NCBI RefSeq assembly: GCF_019392195.1
Contig: NZ_JAHXKI010000002.1
Span: 1,860,001-1,924,000 of the forward strand
Reading direction: 5' to 3'
Origin: Marinobacter sp. F4206
GTDB lineage: Bacteria; Pseudomonadota; Gammaproteobacteria; Pseudomonadales; Oleiphilaceae
Length of the DNA: 64,000 nucleotides
The notes under the pieces were generated by a model, which worked only from the letters and a program-made list of their open reading frames with translations, ran no database searches and was not told the origin of the DNA. The position numbers and the translations under genes were made by a program. Positions 1-8,752 of the stretch are shown in pieces (the stretch's first letter is position 1; each line of letters opens with the position of its first letter).

Positions 1-441
1 CACGTTGCCTTCCGGATCCTTGCCGGTACGCTTGGAGTTGGAGGTGTCGACGAGGATCTGTTCGCGCAGAGAGCGGCCGACGTACTGATCGACGAAGTCG
101 AACAGGGGCTGTTCGCCCAGGCCATGCAGGAACACCGGTTCATGGTGCTCCAGTACCCGGACCCCGGTAAAACGCCCGCGGGTATCCAGTCCGATCAGCA
201 TCTGGATGGGCTTGCCCGCAAAGCCCTGCAATCGACTCAGGTCCGCTGACTCGTAAGCATAGCCGAGTAGCTCCTGGAGCTGATACACCGGGTACACGGG
301 AAAGCCCGACAGCTTCTCGTCGATCACTGTCGCTTTCGGAAACAGCTCCTGGATCATCACCCGCTTGCTTTCCGACAGTTCCGCGTGGGCGGTGGGCAGC
401 AAGAACAGACAGGCCAGTAGGAACGCGATGCGCCCTGCCAT
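1..441 (-). CDS. nosR: NosR/NirI-type FMN-binding regulator, N-terminal fragment
   Basis: The reading frame begins at an ATG (441) preceded by GGGAG and runs off the window edge, so only the first 147 residues are present. They show a signal peptide ending near Ala-His-Ala, followed by the periplasmic FMN-binding region typical of NosR: a GLDTRG segment, a VLEHHEPVF segment and an FVDQYVG segment. Full NosR continues into several membrane helices and ferredoxin-like clusters, which lie outside the window. NosR supports nitrous oxide reductase expression and electron supply in denitrifiers. NirI is the main alternative. The fragment implies that a nos cluster lies to the left; this is inference. 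Confidence 0.75.
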   Translation of the reverse strand, partial: MAGRIAFLLACLFLLPTAHAELSESKRVMIQELFPKATVIDEKLSGFPVYPVYQLQELLGYAYESADLSRLQGFAGKPIQMLIGLDTRGRFTGVRVLEHHEPVFLHGLGEQPLFDFVDQYVGRSLREQILVDTSNSKRTGKDPEGNV

Positions 442-586
442 GACAGACTCCCGCGGTTTCTTGTTGTTTGACACTTCATGCTAGAGCTTTTGTGAGCCGG
501 CTCAATGCGACCTCGGAGCCAGCTCTCTGCTACTTTGTGAGGAGGTTGAATGAGATTCTGGTGCCGGACCAACGAGTGAGGAATGC

Positions 587-1147
587 ATGAAAGTTGCTGT
601 CTATTGCGGTTCCCGATCGGGAACTGACCCCCAGTACGCCCGCAAGGTCAGGGAGCTGGGTGAATTCCTTGGCGCCAATGGCGTGGATCTGGTGTTTGGG
701 GGCGGTCACGTGGGGCTGATGGGCATTGTTGCCGATGCGGTACTGGAGAGTGGTGGCCAGGTTTATGGCGTGATCCCGGAGCACCTTCGGGACCGGGAGC
801 TGGCGCATGCCGGCCTGACCGAGCTGTTTGTGGTCAGGGACATGCATGAGCGCAAGTCGAAGATGGCCGAGCTGGCCGATGGCTTCGTTGCCCTGCCCGG
901 CGGCATCGGGACCCTGGAGGAAATTTTCGAGGCCTGGACCTGGGGCCAGCTCGGGTTCCACCAGAAACCCTGCGCGCTATACAACATTGACGGTTTCTAC
1001 GACCCGCTGCTGGCGATGGTCGAGGCCATGAAAACGGCGGGATTCCTGAAACAGGAGTACATCGATATGCTGGTGGTGACCGATACGCCCGCGCAACTGC
1101 TGGAGGGGTTCCGGACCTATCGGCCACCCCACGAGAAGTGGGCCTGA
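587..1147 (+). CDS. LOG family / TIGR00730 Rossmann-fold phosphoribohydrolase
   Basis: This 186-residue protein has the LOG family signature. There is a nucleotide-binding GGGHVGLMG segment (about 38-46), an MHERK segment (86-90) and the diagnostic PGGIGTLEE loop (104-112), which holds the catalytic Glu and substrate-binding Arg region of the lysine-decarboxylase-like fold. Family members hydrolyse cytokinin riboside 5'-monophosphate or related nucleotide monophosphates to free base and ribose 5-phosphate. Length is normal for the family. A GTGAGGA Shine-Dalgarno precedes the ATG. It is co-directional with the symporter 37 bp downstream but functionally unrelated. The physiological substrate in non-plant-associated bacteria is uncertain. 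Confidence 0.9.
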   Translation: MKVAVYCGSRSGTDPQYARKVRELGEFLGANGVDLVFGGGHVGLMGIVADAVLESGGQVYGVIPEHLRDRELAHAGLTELFVVRDMHERKSKMAELADGFVALPGGIGTLEEIFEAWTWGQLGFHQKPCALYNIDGFYDPLLAMVEAMKTAGFLKQEYIDMLVVTDTPAQLLEGFRTYRPPHEKWA

Positions 1148-1184
1148 GGAGAGCCCGGTATACCGCCAAAAGGGATGATCTGGC

Positions 1185-2573
1185 ATGCAGGGACTGGTGG
1201 AGGGCGTCGGAGAAGTAATCTGGGGGCCACTGACGATCGTGTTGCTGGTCGGGACCGGGCTGTTTCTGAGCGTTCGACTGCGTTTTATCCAGCTGCTCCG
1301 CCTCGGCCTGTCCCTTCGCATCGTGAGTGGCCGGGATGCGGAAAGTTCGCGCACTGGTGAACTCAGCCATTTCAGCGCTCTCACCGTGGCCCTGTCGGCG
1401 GCCATTGGAAACGGCAATATTGCCGGCGTGGCGACCGCCATTGCCCTGGGCGGGCCTGGTGCCATTTTCTGGATGTGGGTCACCGCCATTGTCGGCATGG
1501 CAACGGTTTTCGCCAGTACCACCCTCGCGCTCCGGTTCCGGGTTTTCGATCCCGAGACGGGCTACGCCGGCGGCCCCATGTACTACATCGAGCGTGGCCT
1601 CGGGCCAAAATGGAAGCCCCTGGCCCAGTTCTTCGCCCTCTGCGCCATCATAGCCGCCTTTGGCACAGGCAACATGGTGGAGGCGAACTCGGTGGCCGAT
1701 ACCCTGGAGTTTTCGTTACGCGACATCCTCGCCTATGAGCCCCTCGAGCGTACGGTTTTCGGGGTGAAACTCGGCATCGGCATCCTCTATGGCGCATTGA
1801 TCTGGCTGGTGATTGTCGGTGGCATCCGCCGGATCGGCAGAGTGGTGTCCCGGCTGGTGCCGCTGATGTTCGTGATCTATGTCGGCAGCGCGCTGGTGGT
1901 GCTTGGGCTGAACGCGGACGCGGTTCCGGCGGCGCTGGTCCGGATTGTTTCCGACGCCTTTACCGGTACCGCGGCGACCGGCGGCTTTGCCGGCGCGGCG
2001 GTCATGACCACCATCCAGTTCGGCGTCGCCCGGGGGGTATTCAGCAACGAGGCAGGCCTTGGAACCACGCCGATCGCGATGGCGGCAGCCCGGTCCGATG
2101 AACCGGTGCGAGCCGGCCTGGTGGCGATGAATGGCCCGCTATTCGATACCCTGGTGGTCTGCACCATCACCGCGCTGGTGATCATCACCACTGGGGTCTG
2201 GACCACCGGGGTAAGCGGCTCGGAGCTGACCACCATGGCGTTCAATGCCGCCGTGCCGGACCTGGGTAAGCTGGCGGTTACCCTGTCACTGCTGTTCTTC
2301 TCGTTCTCCAGCGTCGTGGGCTGGAGTTACTACGGCGACCGGGGCACCGGCTACCTGTTCGGCAACCGACAGATCAAGCACTACCGAAAACTCTTCTGCC
2401 TGCTGTTGCCGTTGGGCGCAGTGATGGATCTCGAGCTGATCTGGGGACTGTGCGACATCGCCAACGGCCTGATGGCTGTGCCCAATCTGATCGCGCTTCT
2501 TCTGCTCTCCCCCCTGGTGGTCCGGCTGACCCGGGATTACTTTGAACGCAGGGCTGCCAAAGCGGTGCCGTGA
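1185..2573 (+). CDS. Sodium:alanine/glycine symporter, AGCS family
   Basis: A 462-residue polytopic membrane protein with about 10-11 hydrophobic segments. It has AGCS landmarks: a region around GNGNIAGVATAIALGGPGA near residue 70, then GYAGGPMYYIERGLG, then the FGVARGVFSNEAGLGTTPIA segment (about residues 277-298) and GWSYYGDRG near 380. AGCS carriers import alanine or glycine using the Na+ gradient, which suits a marine bacterium. AAGGGA lies upstream of the chosen ATG. It follows the LOG gene by 37 bp and may be co-transcribed. The exact amino acid cannot be told from sequence. Confidence 0.92.
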   Translation: MQGLVEGVGEVIWGPLTIVLLVGTGLFLSVRLRFIQLLRLGLSLRIVSGRDAESSRTGELSHFSALTVALSAAIGNGNIAGVATAIALGGPGAIFWMWVTAIVGMATVFASTTLALRFRVFDPETGYAGGPMYYIERGLGPKWKPLAQFFALCAIIAAFGTGNMVEANSVADTLEFSLRDILAYEPLERTVFGVKLGIGILYGALIWLVIVGGIRRIGRVVSRLVPLMFVIYVGSALVVLGLNADAVPAALVRIVSDAFTGTAATGGFAGAAVMTTIQFGVARGVFSNEAGLGTTPIAMAAARSDEPVRAGLVAMNGPLFDTLVVCTITALVIITTGVWTTGVSGSELTTMAFNAAVPDLGKLAVTLSLLFFSFSSVVGWSYYGDRGTGYLFGNRQIKHYRKLFCLLLPLGAVMDLELIWGLCDIANGLMAVPNLIALLLLSPLVVRLTRDYFERRAAKAVP

Positions 2574-2612
2574 AAGCCGTTTCTGCGGGGATGGTCCAGG
2601 TGTCTGGCTGGG

Positions 2613-2789
2613 TTATTCTTTCTCGTCCCGTGCTTTTTTCAGCTGTTCCAGTTTCTCGTGCAACAGGGCTTCGAGCTTGATCAGCTGTTCCCGATTCTTT
2701 TCATTGGGCCTGTTGGTATAAAGGCTCACGTAGGTCTGAGTGACCTCGTTCAGTATCGGGTGGAGTTTCTTGTAGTCTTCATCGGTCAT
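2613..2789 (-). CDS. Small charged hypothetical protein (58 aa)
   Basis: A short frame starts at ATG 2789, seven bases after a strong GGAGGGG Shine-Dalgarno, and ends at TAA 2613. The predicted product is rich in Glu and Lys. Its C-terminal half looks like one amphipathic helix (LIKLEALLHEKLEQLKKA). I do not recognise a family. Support comes from the strong ribosome-binding site, the consistent coding look and its position in an otherwise empty convergent gap between the AGCS symporter and the downstream methyltransferase-like gene. Confidence 0.6.
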   Translation of the reverse strand: MTDEDYKKLHPILNEVTQTYVSLYTNRPNEKNREQLIKLEALLHEKLEQLKKARDEKE

Positions 2790-2865
2790 GACCTGTCCCC
2801 TCCAATGGCAAGAATACCTAGTTATTACTATGGATCATCCTGACCATTGATCAAGGGCGCGACGT

Positions 2866-3606
2866 TCAGAGCCGGCTCACCTTGGCCATTAATTTGCGCC
2901 AGTCGATGGGTAGCCGCTTTTCCAGCGCCAGCAGGGCCGGGTCCCGCTCATGCAGGGCTTCGAAGGGCTTCTTGCTCGCGTAGATAACCGTGTTGTTGGT
3001 TTTGCTGCGGAACATCAGCAGCACCGGAAACCGTTTGCGGAGCTCCCGAAAATACGGGCCCTCGGGGTCCGGGGTCCGGTGGTAGTTCAGGGCCAGCCAG
3101 CCTGCCGGGGTGAGCACACGAGCGCAGTGATTGATGAACATTCGCTGGGCCTGGGCCGGGCTCATGCGGTCGGCATTGTAGAGGTCGGCCAGGATCATGT
3201 CGGTGCTGGCGTCCGGCAGCTGCTCAAGGGCATTGCGGGCATCGCCGATGGAGACGGTAAGCCGGTCACTCCGGGGCAGCTCGAAGAATTCCCGGGAGAC
3301 ATCCAGGACGGCCTGGCGCAGTTCCACGGCGTGGATGTGGCAGTCCGGATAGAGATGGTGGAAGGCGTGCGCCATGACTCCGCCGCCAAGGCCTAGAATG
3401 GTCACATGCCGGGGTGAGGCGAACGCCGCCGGCAGCATCATCGCACGGTTGTACTCGTGCACCGGCAGGTAGGGCCGGCGGCGGTCAATTTTGCTCTGCT
3501 CAAAAACGGAGTTGAAGGTCAGGACCCGATGCTTGCGGTAGTCGATCACCAGAATGCTGCCGAGGGTATCCCGGACATGGTGAATGATTTCTCCCTTGTT
3601 GAGCAT
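2866..3606 (-). CDS. Spermidine synthase-like methyltransferase-fold protein
   Basis: The 246-residue product has the Rossmann methyltransferase core of the spermine/spermidine synthase superfamily. There is a VTILGLGGGVMAHAF loop (about 68-82), an acidic AVEL after strand 2, a SIGDARNAL segment and an ILADLYNADRM segment, where polyamine synthases have their catalytic Asp. It lacks the full N-terminal beta domain of SpeE, so a polyamine product is not assured; many such short paralogues have no known reaction. It ends near the AGCS/small-protein region and lies 7 bp downstream of the ankyrin gene on the same strand, so the two probably form an operon. Confidence 0.75.
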   Translation of the reverse strand: MLNKGEIIHHVRDTLGSILVIDYRKHRVLTFNSVFEQSKIDRRRPYLPVHEYNRAMMLPAAFASPRHVTILGLGGGVMAHAFHHLYPDCHIHAVELRQAVLDVSREFFELPRSDRLTVSIGDARNALEQLPDASTDMILADLYNADRMSPAQAQRMFINHCARVLTPAGWLALNYHRTPDPEGPYFRELRKRFPVLLMFRSKTNNTVIYASKKPFEALHERDPALLALEKRLPIDWRKLMAKVSRL

Positions 3607-3613
3607 CGGCCGG

Positions 3614-3946
3614 TCACTGACTCAGTTTGGCGATCGCGTCCTGGGCTCCGGCCGCCCGGGCGTGGCCGAGCGCGGTCGTGCCCTCGGCATCGGTGGCCTC
3701 GGGATTGGCGCCTTTCTCCAGCAGCAGTTGCACGGTGTCAGCGTGATTGCCGGCGGCGGCGAGCATCAGCAGGGTTTCCCCGTTGCTGGTGCGGATATCC
3801 ACTGGCACGCCAGCGTCCAGCAGGGGCACAAGCAGGCCTGCGGCGCCGTTACGGGCCAGTTCGAACAGGCCCTGGGCAAAGGCAATGGCGTCTTCATCCA
3901 TCTGGTTTTCTGGCGGCTGTGGCTGGCTGGAGTTCTGGTCGCTCAT
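3614..3946 (-). CDS. Ankyrin-repeat protein (110 aa)
   Basis: A compact protein carrying about two or three ankyrin repeats. Recognisable consensus pieces are SNGETLLMLAAAGNHADTVQLLLEKGANPEA split over residues about 53-83, followed by a DAEGTTALGHARAAGA repeat. There is no signal peptide or membrane segment, so it is probably cytoplasmic and mediates protein binding. It sits upstream of the spermidine synthase-like gene with a 7-bp gap; the pairing is the only clue to its role. The partner protein is unknown. Confidence 0.85.
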   Translation of the reverse strand: MSDQNSSQPQPPENQMDEDAIAFAQGLFELARNGAAGLLVPLLDAGVPVDIRTSNGETLLMLAAAGNHADTVQLLLEKGANPEATDAEGTTALGHARAAGAQDAIAKLSQ

Positions 3947-4121
3947 GGTGGTTCCTGTGGTGGTGAGTGAGCTTGTTCGAGTCGCCGGGCGTAAGAAACA
4001 CCGCCGTCTGATAATCTGGACAGACCGGCAACACCCTTGCTAAAACCCTTGTATCACAGATCGGGTCTGTTCCAGACACCTTGACTGAGATATAAGCCAA
4101 CGATCAACAGGAGGCAACGCC

Positions 4122-4745
4122 GTGAAACTAGAGGTTCAAGGCATCGAAGAAGGTCAGCCGGTACCGGAAAAGTTCGCGTTTGGCGTCTACAGCGAAGAAG
4201 ATCATATGAGTTTCGGCCCGAATCGGAACCCCGAAACCGTTTGGGAGGGGGCGCCGGAAGGCACCAAAAGCTTCGTGGTCATGATGTTCGATCCGGATGT
4301 GCCAAGTGTCGCGGACGATGTAAACCAGGAAGGCAAGACCGTGGCGAAAGACTTGCCCCGGGTGGATTTCTTCCACTGGTTGCTGGTGGATGTGCCGGCC
4401 AATATCAGCCGTATCCCCGAGGGCGAGGACAGCGATGGCGTTATCCCCAAGGGCAAGGATCCGGGGCCGGGCCCCATCGGCATCCGTGGGGTGAACAACT
4501 ATACCCAGTTCCTGGCTGGTAACCCGGATATGGCCGGCACTTATGCAGGTTATGACGGCCCCTGTCCGCCCTGGAACGATGAAATCATTCATCACTACCA
4601 TTACGAGGTGCACGCGCTCGACGTGGAGAGCCTGGGTCTGAGTGGCGAGTTTGATGGCAATGACGTGCGCGAAGCCATGGCCGGTCACGTTCTGGCCAGT
4701 GCCCGGGTGACCGGGACCTATACCCTGAACCCGGCGCTTCGCTGA
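4122..4745 (+). CDS. YbhB/YbcL family Raf-kinase-inhibitor-like protein (PEBP)
   Basis: The 207-residue product has the phosphatidylethanolamine-binding protein fold. Visible landmarks are MMFDPDVPSV (about 55), FFHWLLVDVP (about 87) and the GPCPPWNDEIIHHYHYEVHAL segment (about 147) that forms the anion-binding pocket. No signal peptide is visible. The AGGAGGCAACGCC stretch ahead of ATG 4122 is a good Shine-Dalgarno. It stands alone between divergent and co-directional neighbours. The bacterial family is structurally well known, but its biological role is not. Confidence 0.9.
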   Translation: MKLEVQGIEEGQPVPEKFAFGVYSEEDHMSFGPNRNPETVWEGAPEGTKSFVVMMFDPDVPSVADDVNQEGKTVAKDLPRVDFFHWLLVDVPANISRIPEGEDSDGVIPKGKDPGPGPIGIRGVNNYTQFLAGNPDMAGTYAGYDGPCPPWNDEIIHHYHYEVHALDVESLGLSGEFDGNDVREAMAGHVLASARVTGTYTLNPALR

Positions 4746-4928
4746 GGTTCGCCTCCGACCCTGCCCTCCGGGGTATTGCGGGAACCCGCGCAGGCAGGTT
4801 CCCGCTTATCCTCTCCTTGACCGATAGCCGTTCCATCCGGTCATGGAAATGTCGCAGGGCTGTCACCTTGCTGTCATTCGTGTCTGGGATCGTTCGGTTA
4901 TCCGGGCAGACCGAGGGCAGGAGACACC

Positions 4929-5780
4929 ATGCGATACTACCGGAGCGTTTTCATTTCCGACGTACACCTCGGCACCGCCGACTGTCAGGCTACGTACCTG
5001 CTCGACTTCCTCGACAGTGTGCGCTGTGAAACCCTCTACCTGGTTGGCGATATCATCGACCTGATTGCCATGCAGAAACGGGTGCACCTCCCGACCGAGC
5101 ACCACGCCATCGTCCAGCGGCTGATGGACATTGCCGCCGGCGACACCCGGGTTGTCTACATCCCCGGCAATCACGATGAGTTCTTCCGCAAGTTCTGTGG
5201 CCAGACCGTGGCCGGAATCGAACTCAAGACCAAGGTTGTGCACAGCACGGCGGATGGCCGCCGATTCATGGTCTGCCACGGCGACCAGTTTGACCAGGTG
5301 GTGCGTTGCAGCCCCCTGATGCTGCTGGTGGGGGACCGTGCCCATGGATTGCTGCTGCGCTTCAATCGCTGGTTCAATGCCTGGCGCCGGCTCCGGGGCA
5401 AGCCCTATTGGTCACTGGCTGCCTGGGTGAAAAGTCGTATCGGTAAGGCGCGCACCTTCATTCGCCGATTCGAGCTGGCGGCGCTGACCGTGGCGGAAAA
5501 AGGCCACTACGATGGCTTTATCTGCGGGCACATCCACTCGGCGGGCTTCTTGCGAAGCGAGGAAGGCCTGTACTGCAACGACGGCGACTGGGTGGAGCAC
5601 TGCACCGCGTTGGTCGAGCAGGCATCCGGGCGACTGGAGTTGCTGCATTGGTCTGAGGCGCCGTCGGTCCTCGCCTTCGAGCCGGATGCGCCACACCCGG
5701 ATGTGACCGGGGATGCCCGGCCCACGCTGGATCCTGTACCGGCCGGCTTTGTGGAACAGGTAAATAACCTGGCGAGTTGA
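4929..5780 (+). CDS. LpxH-like UDP-2,3-diacylglucosamine diphosphatase family metallophosphoesterase
   Basis: A 283-residue calcineurin-like phosphoesterase. The metal ligands occur in order: SDVHLG (9-14), GDIIDL (near 39), GNHDE (near 80), HGDQFD (near 117) and GHIH (near 200). The spacing matches the LpxH/LpxH2 group, which cleaves UDP-2,3-diacylglucosamine in lipid A synthesis. The C-terminal extension after residue 240 is unusual for canonical E. coli LpxH, so it may be a paralogue rather than the essential enzyme. GGCAGGAG precedes the ATG. A membrane-protein gene follows after 23 bp. Confidence 0.8.
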   Translation: MRYYRSVFISDVHLGTADCQATYLLDFLDSVRCETLYLVGDIIDLIAMQKRVHLPTEHHAIVQRLMDIAAGDTRVVYIPGNHDEFFRKFCGQTVAGIELKTKVVHSTADGRRFMVCHGDQFDQVVRCSPLMLLVGDRAHGLLLRFNRWFNAWRRLRGKPYWSLAAWVKSRIGKARTFIRRFELAALTVAEKGHYDGFICGHIHSAGFLRSEEGLYCNDGDWVEHCTALVEQASGRLELLHWSEAPSVLAFEPDAPHPDVTGDARPTLDPVPAGFVEQVNNLAS

Positions 5781-5803
5781 CGCCCAACGGGTAAAATGCC
5801 CGG

Positions 5804-6490
5804 ATGGATCGATCACACTGGGTTTTCCGTCTCTCTTTTCTGGCCGTTGTCGCGTTGCTGATGGCGGCAATCTGGCTGGTGCTACGGCAACTGGGAATGC
5901 CCGCCAGTCTGGCGCCCACAGCGATCTCGGCCTGGCTCACCGAGCAGGGAATGTTGGGCCCGGTGTTCCTGATGCTGATGATGATTCTGGCGGTGGTTGT
6001 CGGACCCATTCCCACCCTGCCCATCAGTGCGGCTTCGGGGCTCGCCTTTGGCATGATCACCGGCACCGCCATTGCGGTCGCAGGCGCATTGGCCGGCGCC
6101 ATGATCGCGTTCTACCTGGCCCGGGTACTGGGCCGTGAAGTGGTCCAGCGCAAGCTTGAGGACAATCCGGTGTTCTCGGTAAACGGGTCTCAGCGCTTCC
6201 TGTTTGTGGCGGTGCTGCTCACCCGCTTGATTCCCGTGTTCTCCTTTGCCCTGGTCAGCTACGCGGCGGGTGTCACGGCGATTCGGGCCTGGCGCTTCGC
6301 CCTGGCCTCGGTCATCGGAATGTTGCCGATGACCTTTGTTTTTGCCGGGCTGGGCCACAGCTTTGAGCTCAATCCGTTGCTGACCGTCGCAGCCGCTGCC
6401 CTGATCTTGGTGGTCATGAGTGCCCTGCCCTGGTATCTGAGTCGCAGCCCCCGGTCCCGCATTGCGCGTTGGCTGCACCTCAGCGCCTGA
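5804..6490 (+). CDS. TVP38/TMEM64 (VTT/DedA-like) membrane protein
   Basis: The 228-residue product has five to six hydrophobic helices and the VTT-domain signature: a GPIPTLPISAASGLAFG segment (about 66-82), the A-x-A-G-A-x-x-A-F-Y-LAR helix (about 98-110) and RLIPVFSFALVSYAAG (about 142-157). VTT/DedA-type proteins are linked to lipid scrambling and undecaprenyl-phosphate recycling. It lies 23 bp after the LpxH-like gene, a plausible envelope pairing. A second VTT domain in this window is fused to an oxidoreductase at 13.5 kb. Confidence 0.88.
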   Translation: MDRSHWVFRLSFLAVVALLMAAIWLVLRQLGMPASLAPTAISAWLTEQGMLGPVFLMLMMILAVVVGPIPTLPISAASGLAFGMITGTAIAVAGALAGAMIAFYLARVLGREVVQRKLEDNPVFSVNGSQRFLFVAVLLTRLIPVFSFALVSYAAGVTAIRAWRFALASVIGMLPMTFVFAGLGHSFELNPLLTVAAAALILVVMSALPWYLSRSPRSRIARWLHLSA

Positions 6491-6607
6491 CGCGCGGTTC
6501 CCTATCCGGTAAATGGTTCACCGAACCAGGCTGTGTGACCCCGTTTCGGCCCTGCTGGTCTACGCTTGTCAGTAGGTGGTGCCGGGCGATCAATAGGGGG
6601 AAGGGTC

Positions 6608-7306
6608 ATGGACAAGGTGTGTGTAGTGATGGGTGTGGGCGAGGGCAATGGCGAGGCCCTGGTGCGGCGTTTCAGTGAAGAGGGCTATCGGGTGGCGATG
6701 CTGGCGCGTAGCCGGGACTACCTGGAATCCCTGGAGCAGAGCATCGCCAATAGTCACGCCTTCCCCTGTGACGCCACCGATACCGACAAGGTGGGTGAGA
6801 CATTTCAGGCGATCGAGAAGCAACTCGGCCTGGTCTCCGTGCTGCTCTATAACGCCGGTGGCGGCGTTTTCAAGAGTGCCGAGGACGCCAGCCCGGAGGA
6901 TTTCGAGGCGAACTGGCGGCTGAACGTCAAAGGGCTGGTGGTGGCCACCCAGGCCGCCTTGCCCCAGTTGCGGCAGCACGACCGCTCGAGCATTGTCGTC
7001 ACCAGCGCTTCGGCCGCCCTGCGGGGCCGGGCTAACACCGCACCCTTCGCCTCCGCCAAGGCGGCCCAGCGCAGTCTTGCGCAGTCGCTGGCGCGCCAGC
7101 TCGGGCCTGAAAAGATCCACGTAGCCAACGTCATAATCGATGGGGTGGTGGACTTGCCGCGCACCCGAAAGGCCCTGGGCGACAAGCCGGACGACTTCTT
7201 TGTCCAGCCGGCGGCGGTGGCCGATGCGGTCTGGATGCTGACCCAGCAGGATCCGTCGGCCTGGACCTTCGAGCTGGATCTCCGGCCCTTCGGCGAGACC
7301 TGGTAG
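6608..7306 (+). CDS. SDR family NAD(P)-dependent oxidoreductase
   Basis: A 232-residue short-chain dehydrogenase-like protein. The N-terminal dinucleotide motif is GVGEGNGEAL, a relaxed form of TGxxxGIG. YNAGGG replaces NNAG near residue 80. The catalytic region is degraded: the Ser is present in VVTSASAAL, but the usual YxxxK reads FASAK, so Tyr is replaced by Phe. This may mark a catalytically altered SDR. The start at 6608 was chosen because GGGGGAAGGG lies just upstream; an earlier in-frame start gives an implausible Gly-rich leader. The substrate is unknown. Confidence 0.82.
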   Translation: MDKVCVVMGVGEGNGEALVRRFSEEGYRVAMLARSRDYLESLEQSIANSHAFPCDATDTDKVGETFQAIEKQLGLVSVLLYNAGGGVFKSAEDASPEDFEANWRLNVKGLVVATQAALPQLRQHDRSSIVVTSASAALRGRANTAPFASAKAAQRSLAQSLARQLGPEKIHVANVIIDGVVDLPRTRKALGDKPDDFFVQPAAVADAVWMLTQQDPSAWTFELDLRPFGETW

Positions 7307-7316
7307 CCCCGCCACT

Positions 7317-8063
7317 TCAGGCCTGATGGGTGGCCAGGATTTTTTGCAGGAAATCCCGGGTGCGGGGGTCCTTCGGGTGGTAGAAGATCTCGCTCGGTGG
7401 GCCCTGTTCCACGATCCGGCCGCCATCAATGAAAATGACCCGGTCCGCGACATCGCGGGCGAAGGACATTTCGTGAGTCACCAGCAGCATGGTCTGGCGC
7501 TCTTTGGCCAGCTGTTTCATCAGTGACAGCACCTCGTCGACCCACTCCGGATCGAGTGAGGACGTGGGTTCGTCAAACAGGATTACCTCGGCACCGGCGG
7601 CCATGGCCCGGCCGATGCCTACCCGTTGCTGTTGGCCACCGGACATGGAGGCCGGGTAGGCGTCGGCCTTGTCTTCCAGGCCGATGCGCCGGAGGATTTC
7701 CCGGGCCCGCTCATGGGCCTTGGCCTTGGGCCAGCGATCCACCACCAGAAGCCGTTCGGCAATGTTCTCCAGTGCCGTCTTGTTGGCAAACAGCGCGTAG
7801 TTCTGGAACACGAAGGCGGTCTGCCGGCGCAATTCCAGGATATCGGCTTTTTTGGCCCGGTTCACATCCACGGTCAGATCGCCGACGGTGATTTCCCCGG
7901 CGGTCGGCTGTTCAAGAAAATTCACGCAGCGTAGCAAGGTGGATTTGCCGGTACCGGACGGTCCGATGATCACCACGATTTCGCCTTTCTCGATGGTCAG
8001 GTTGATGCCGTCGAGCACCACGGCCTCGCCAAACTGCTTGCGCAGACCCTTGAGTTCAATCAT
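7317..8063 (-). CDS. Polar amino-acid ABC transporter ATP-binding protein
   Basis: A 248-residue ABC ATPase of the GlnQ/HisP type. It has Walker [12 protein letters not shown] (about 34-44), a Q-loop FVFQNYALF, the signature [13 protein letters not shown] (about 144), Walker [16 protein letters not shown] and the switch His in LLVTHEM. It is encoded last in a three-gene operon after the permease, with an ATGA overlap of 4 bp, and the binding protein lies upstream of both. It energises import of a polar amino acid across the inner membrane. Confidence 0.95.
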   Translation of the reverse strand: MIELKGLRKQFGEAVVLDGINLTIEKGEIVVIIGPSGTGKSTLLRCVNFLEQPTAGEITVGDLTVDVNRAKKADILELRRQTAFVFQNYALFANKTALENIAERLLVVDRWPKAKAHERAREILRRIGLEDKADAYPASMSGGQQQRVGIGRAMAAGAEVILFDEPTSSLDPEWVDEVLSLMKQLAKERQTMLLVTHEMSFARDVADRVIFIDGGRIVEQGPPSEIFYHPKDPRTRDFLQKILATHQA

Positions 8064-8734
8064 CGGCTGTAGGCCTTGTTAAGTCGGGATTCCAGATTGC
8101 TTTGCAACCACGAGAGCATTTCGACCACGATCCAGTACATCACCGCCGCGACGATGAACGCTTCGAAATACAGAAAGCTGCCAGAGGCTTCTTTCTGGGT
8201 GGCGCCCATCAGTTCGGTGACGCCCAGGGTGAAGGCCAGCGAGGTTGCCTTGATCATGTCGATGAAGTAGTTCATCAGGGTAGGCAGGGCGACCCGGGTG
8301 GCCTGGGGCAGGATGATCCGGCGCATCAGCTGGCCGTTGGTCATGCCGATGGATAGCGCGGCCTCGGTCTGGCTGCGATCCACGCCGACAATGGCGGCCC
8401 GGATGGATTCGGCCATGTAGGCGGAGAAATGCATGGTCAGGCCCATGATGGTGGCGGTGATGCCGTCGATCACGGTCAGCGCGCTGAACAGCTGGGGCAG
8501 CCCGTAATAGAACAGGAACAGCTGGACCAGCAGCGGTGTGCCCCGGAAGAACGAAATGAAGACGATGGTGAACTGGTTCAACACCGGAATCCGCAGCACC
8601 CGGATGACTGCGAACAGGCACGCCAGGATCAGCGCCAGGACCATGCCCAGAGACGCCAGCTGCAGGGTCAGGGGCAGGTACCCCAGTAAGACGGGGACCA
8701 GCCCCAGCATGTAGTCGACGTCAAGTGCGCCCAT
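8060..8734 (-). CDS. Polar amino-acid ABC transporter permease
   Basis: The 224-residue product is a HisM/GlnP-type inner-membrane permease. It has about five helices, a [14 protein letters not shown] segment (about 70-83) and the EAA-like cytoplasmic loop around [22 protein letters not shown] (about 124-145) that docks with the ATPase. It lies between the binding-protein and ATPase genes of the same operon. Only one permease is present, so the transporter is probably a homodimer of this subunit. Confidence 0.94.
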   Translation of the reverse strand: MGALDVDYMLGLVPVLLGYLPLTLQLASLGMVLALILACLFAVIRVLRIPVLNQFTIVFISFFRGTPLLVQLFLFYYGLPQLFSALTVIDGITATIMGLTMHFSAYMAESIRAAIVGVDRSQTEAALSIGMTNGQLMRRIILPQATRVALPTLMNYFIDMIKATSLAFTLGVTELMGATQKEASGSFLYFEAFIVAAVMYWIVVEMLSWLQSNLESRLNKAYSR

Positions 8735-8752
8735 AACCCGGTTCCTGTCTTG

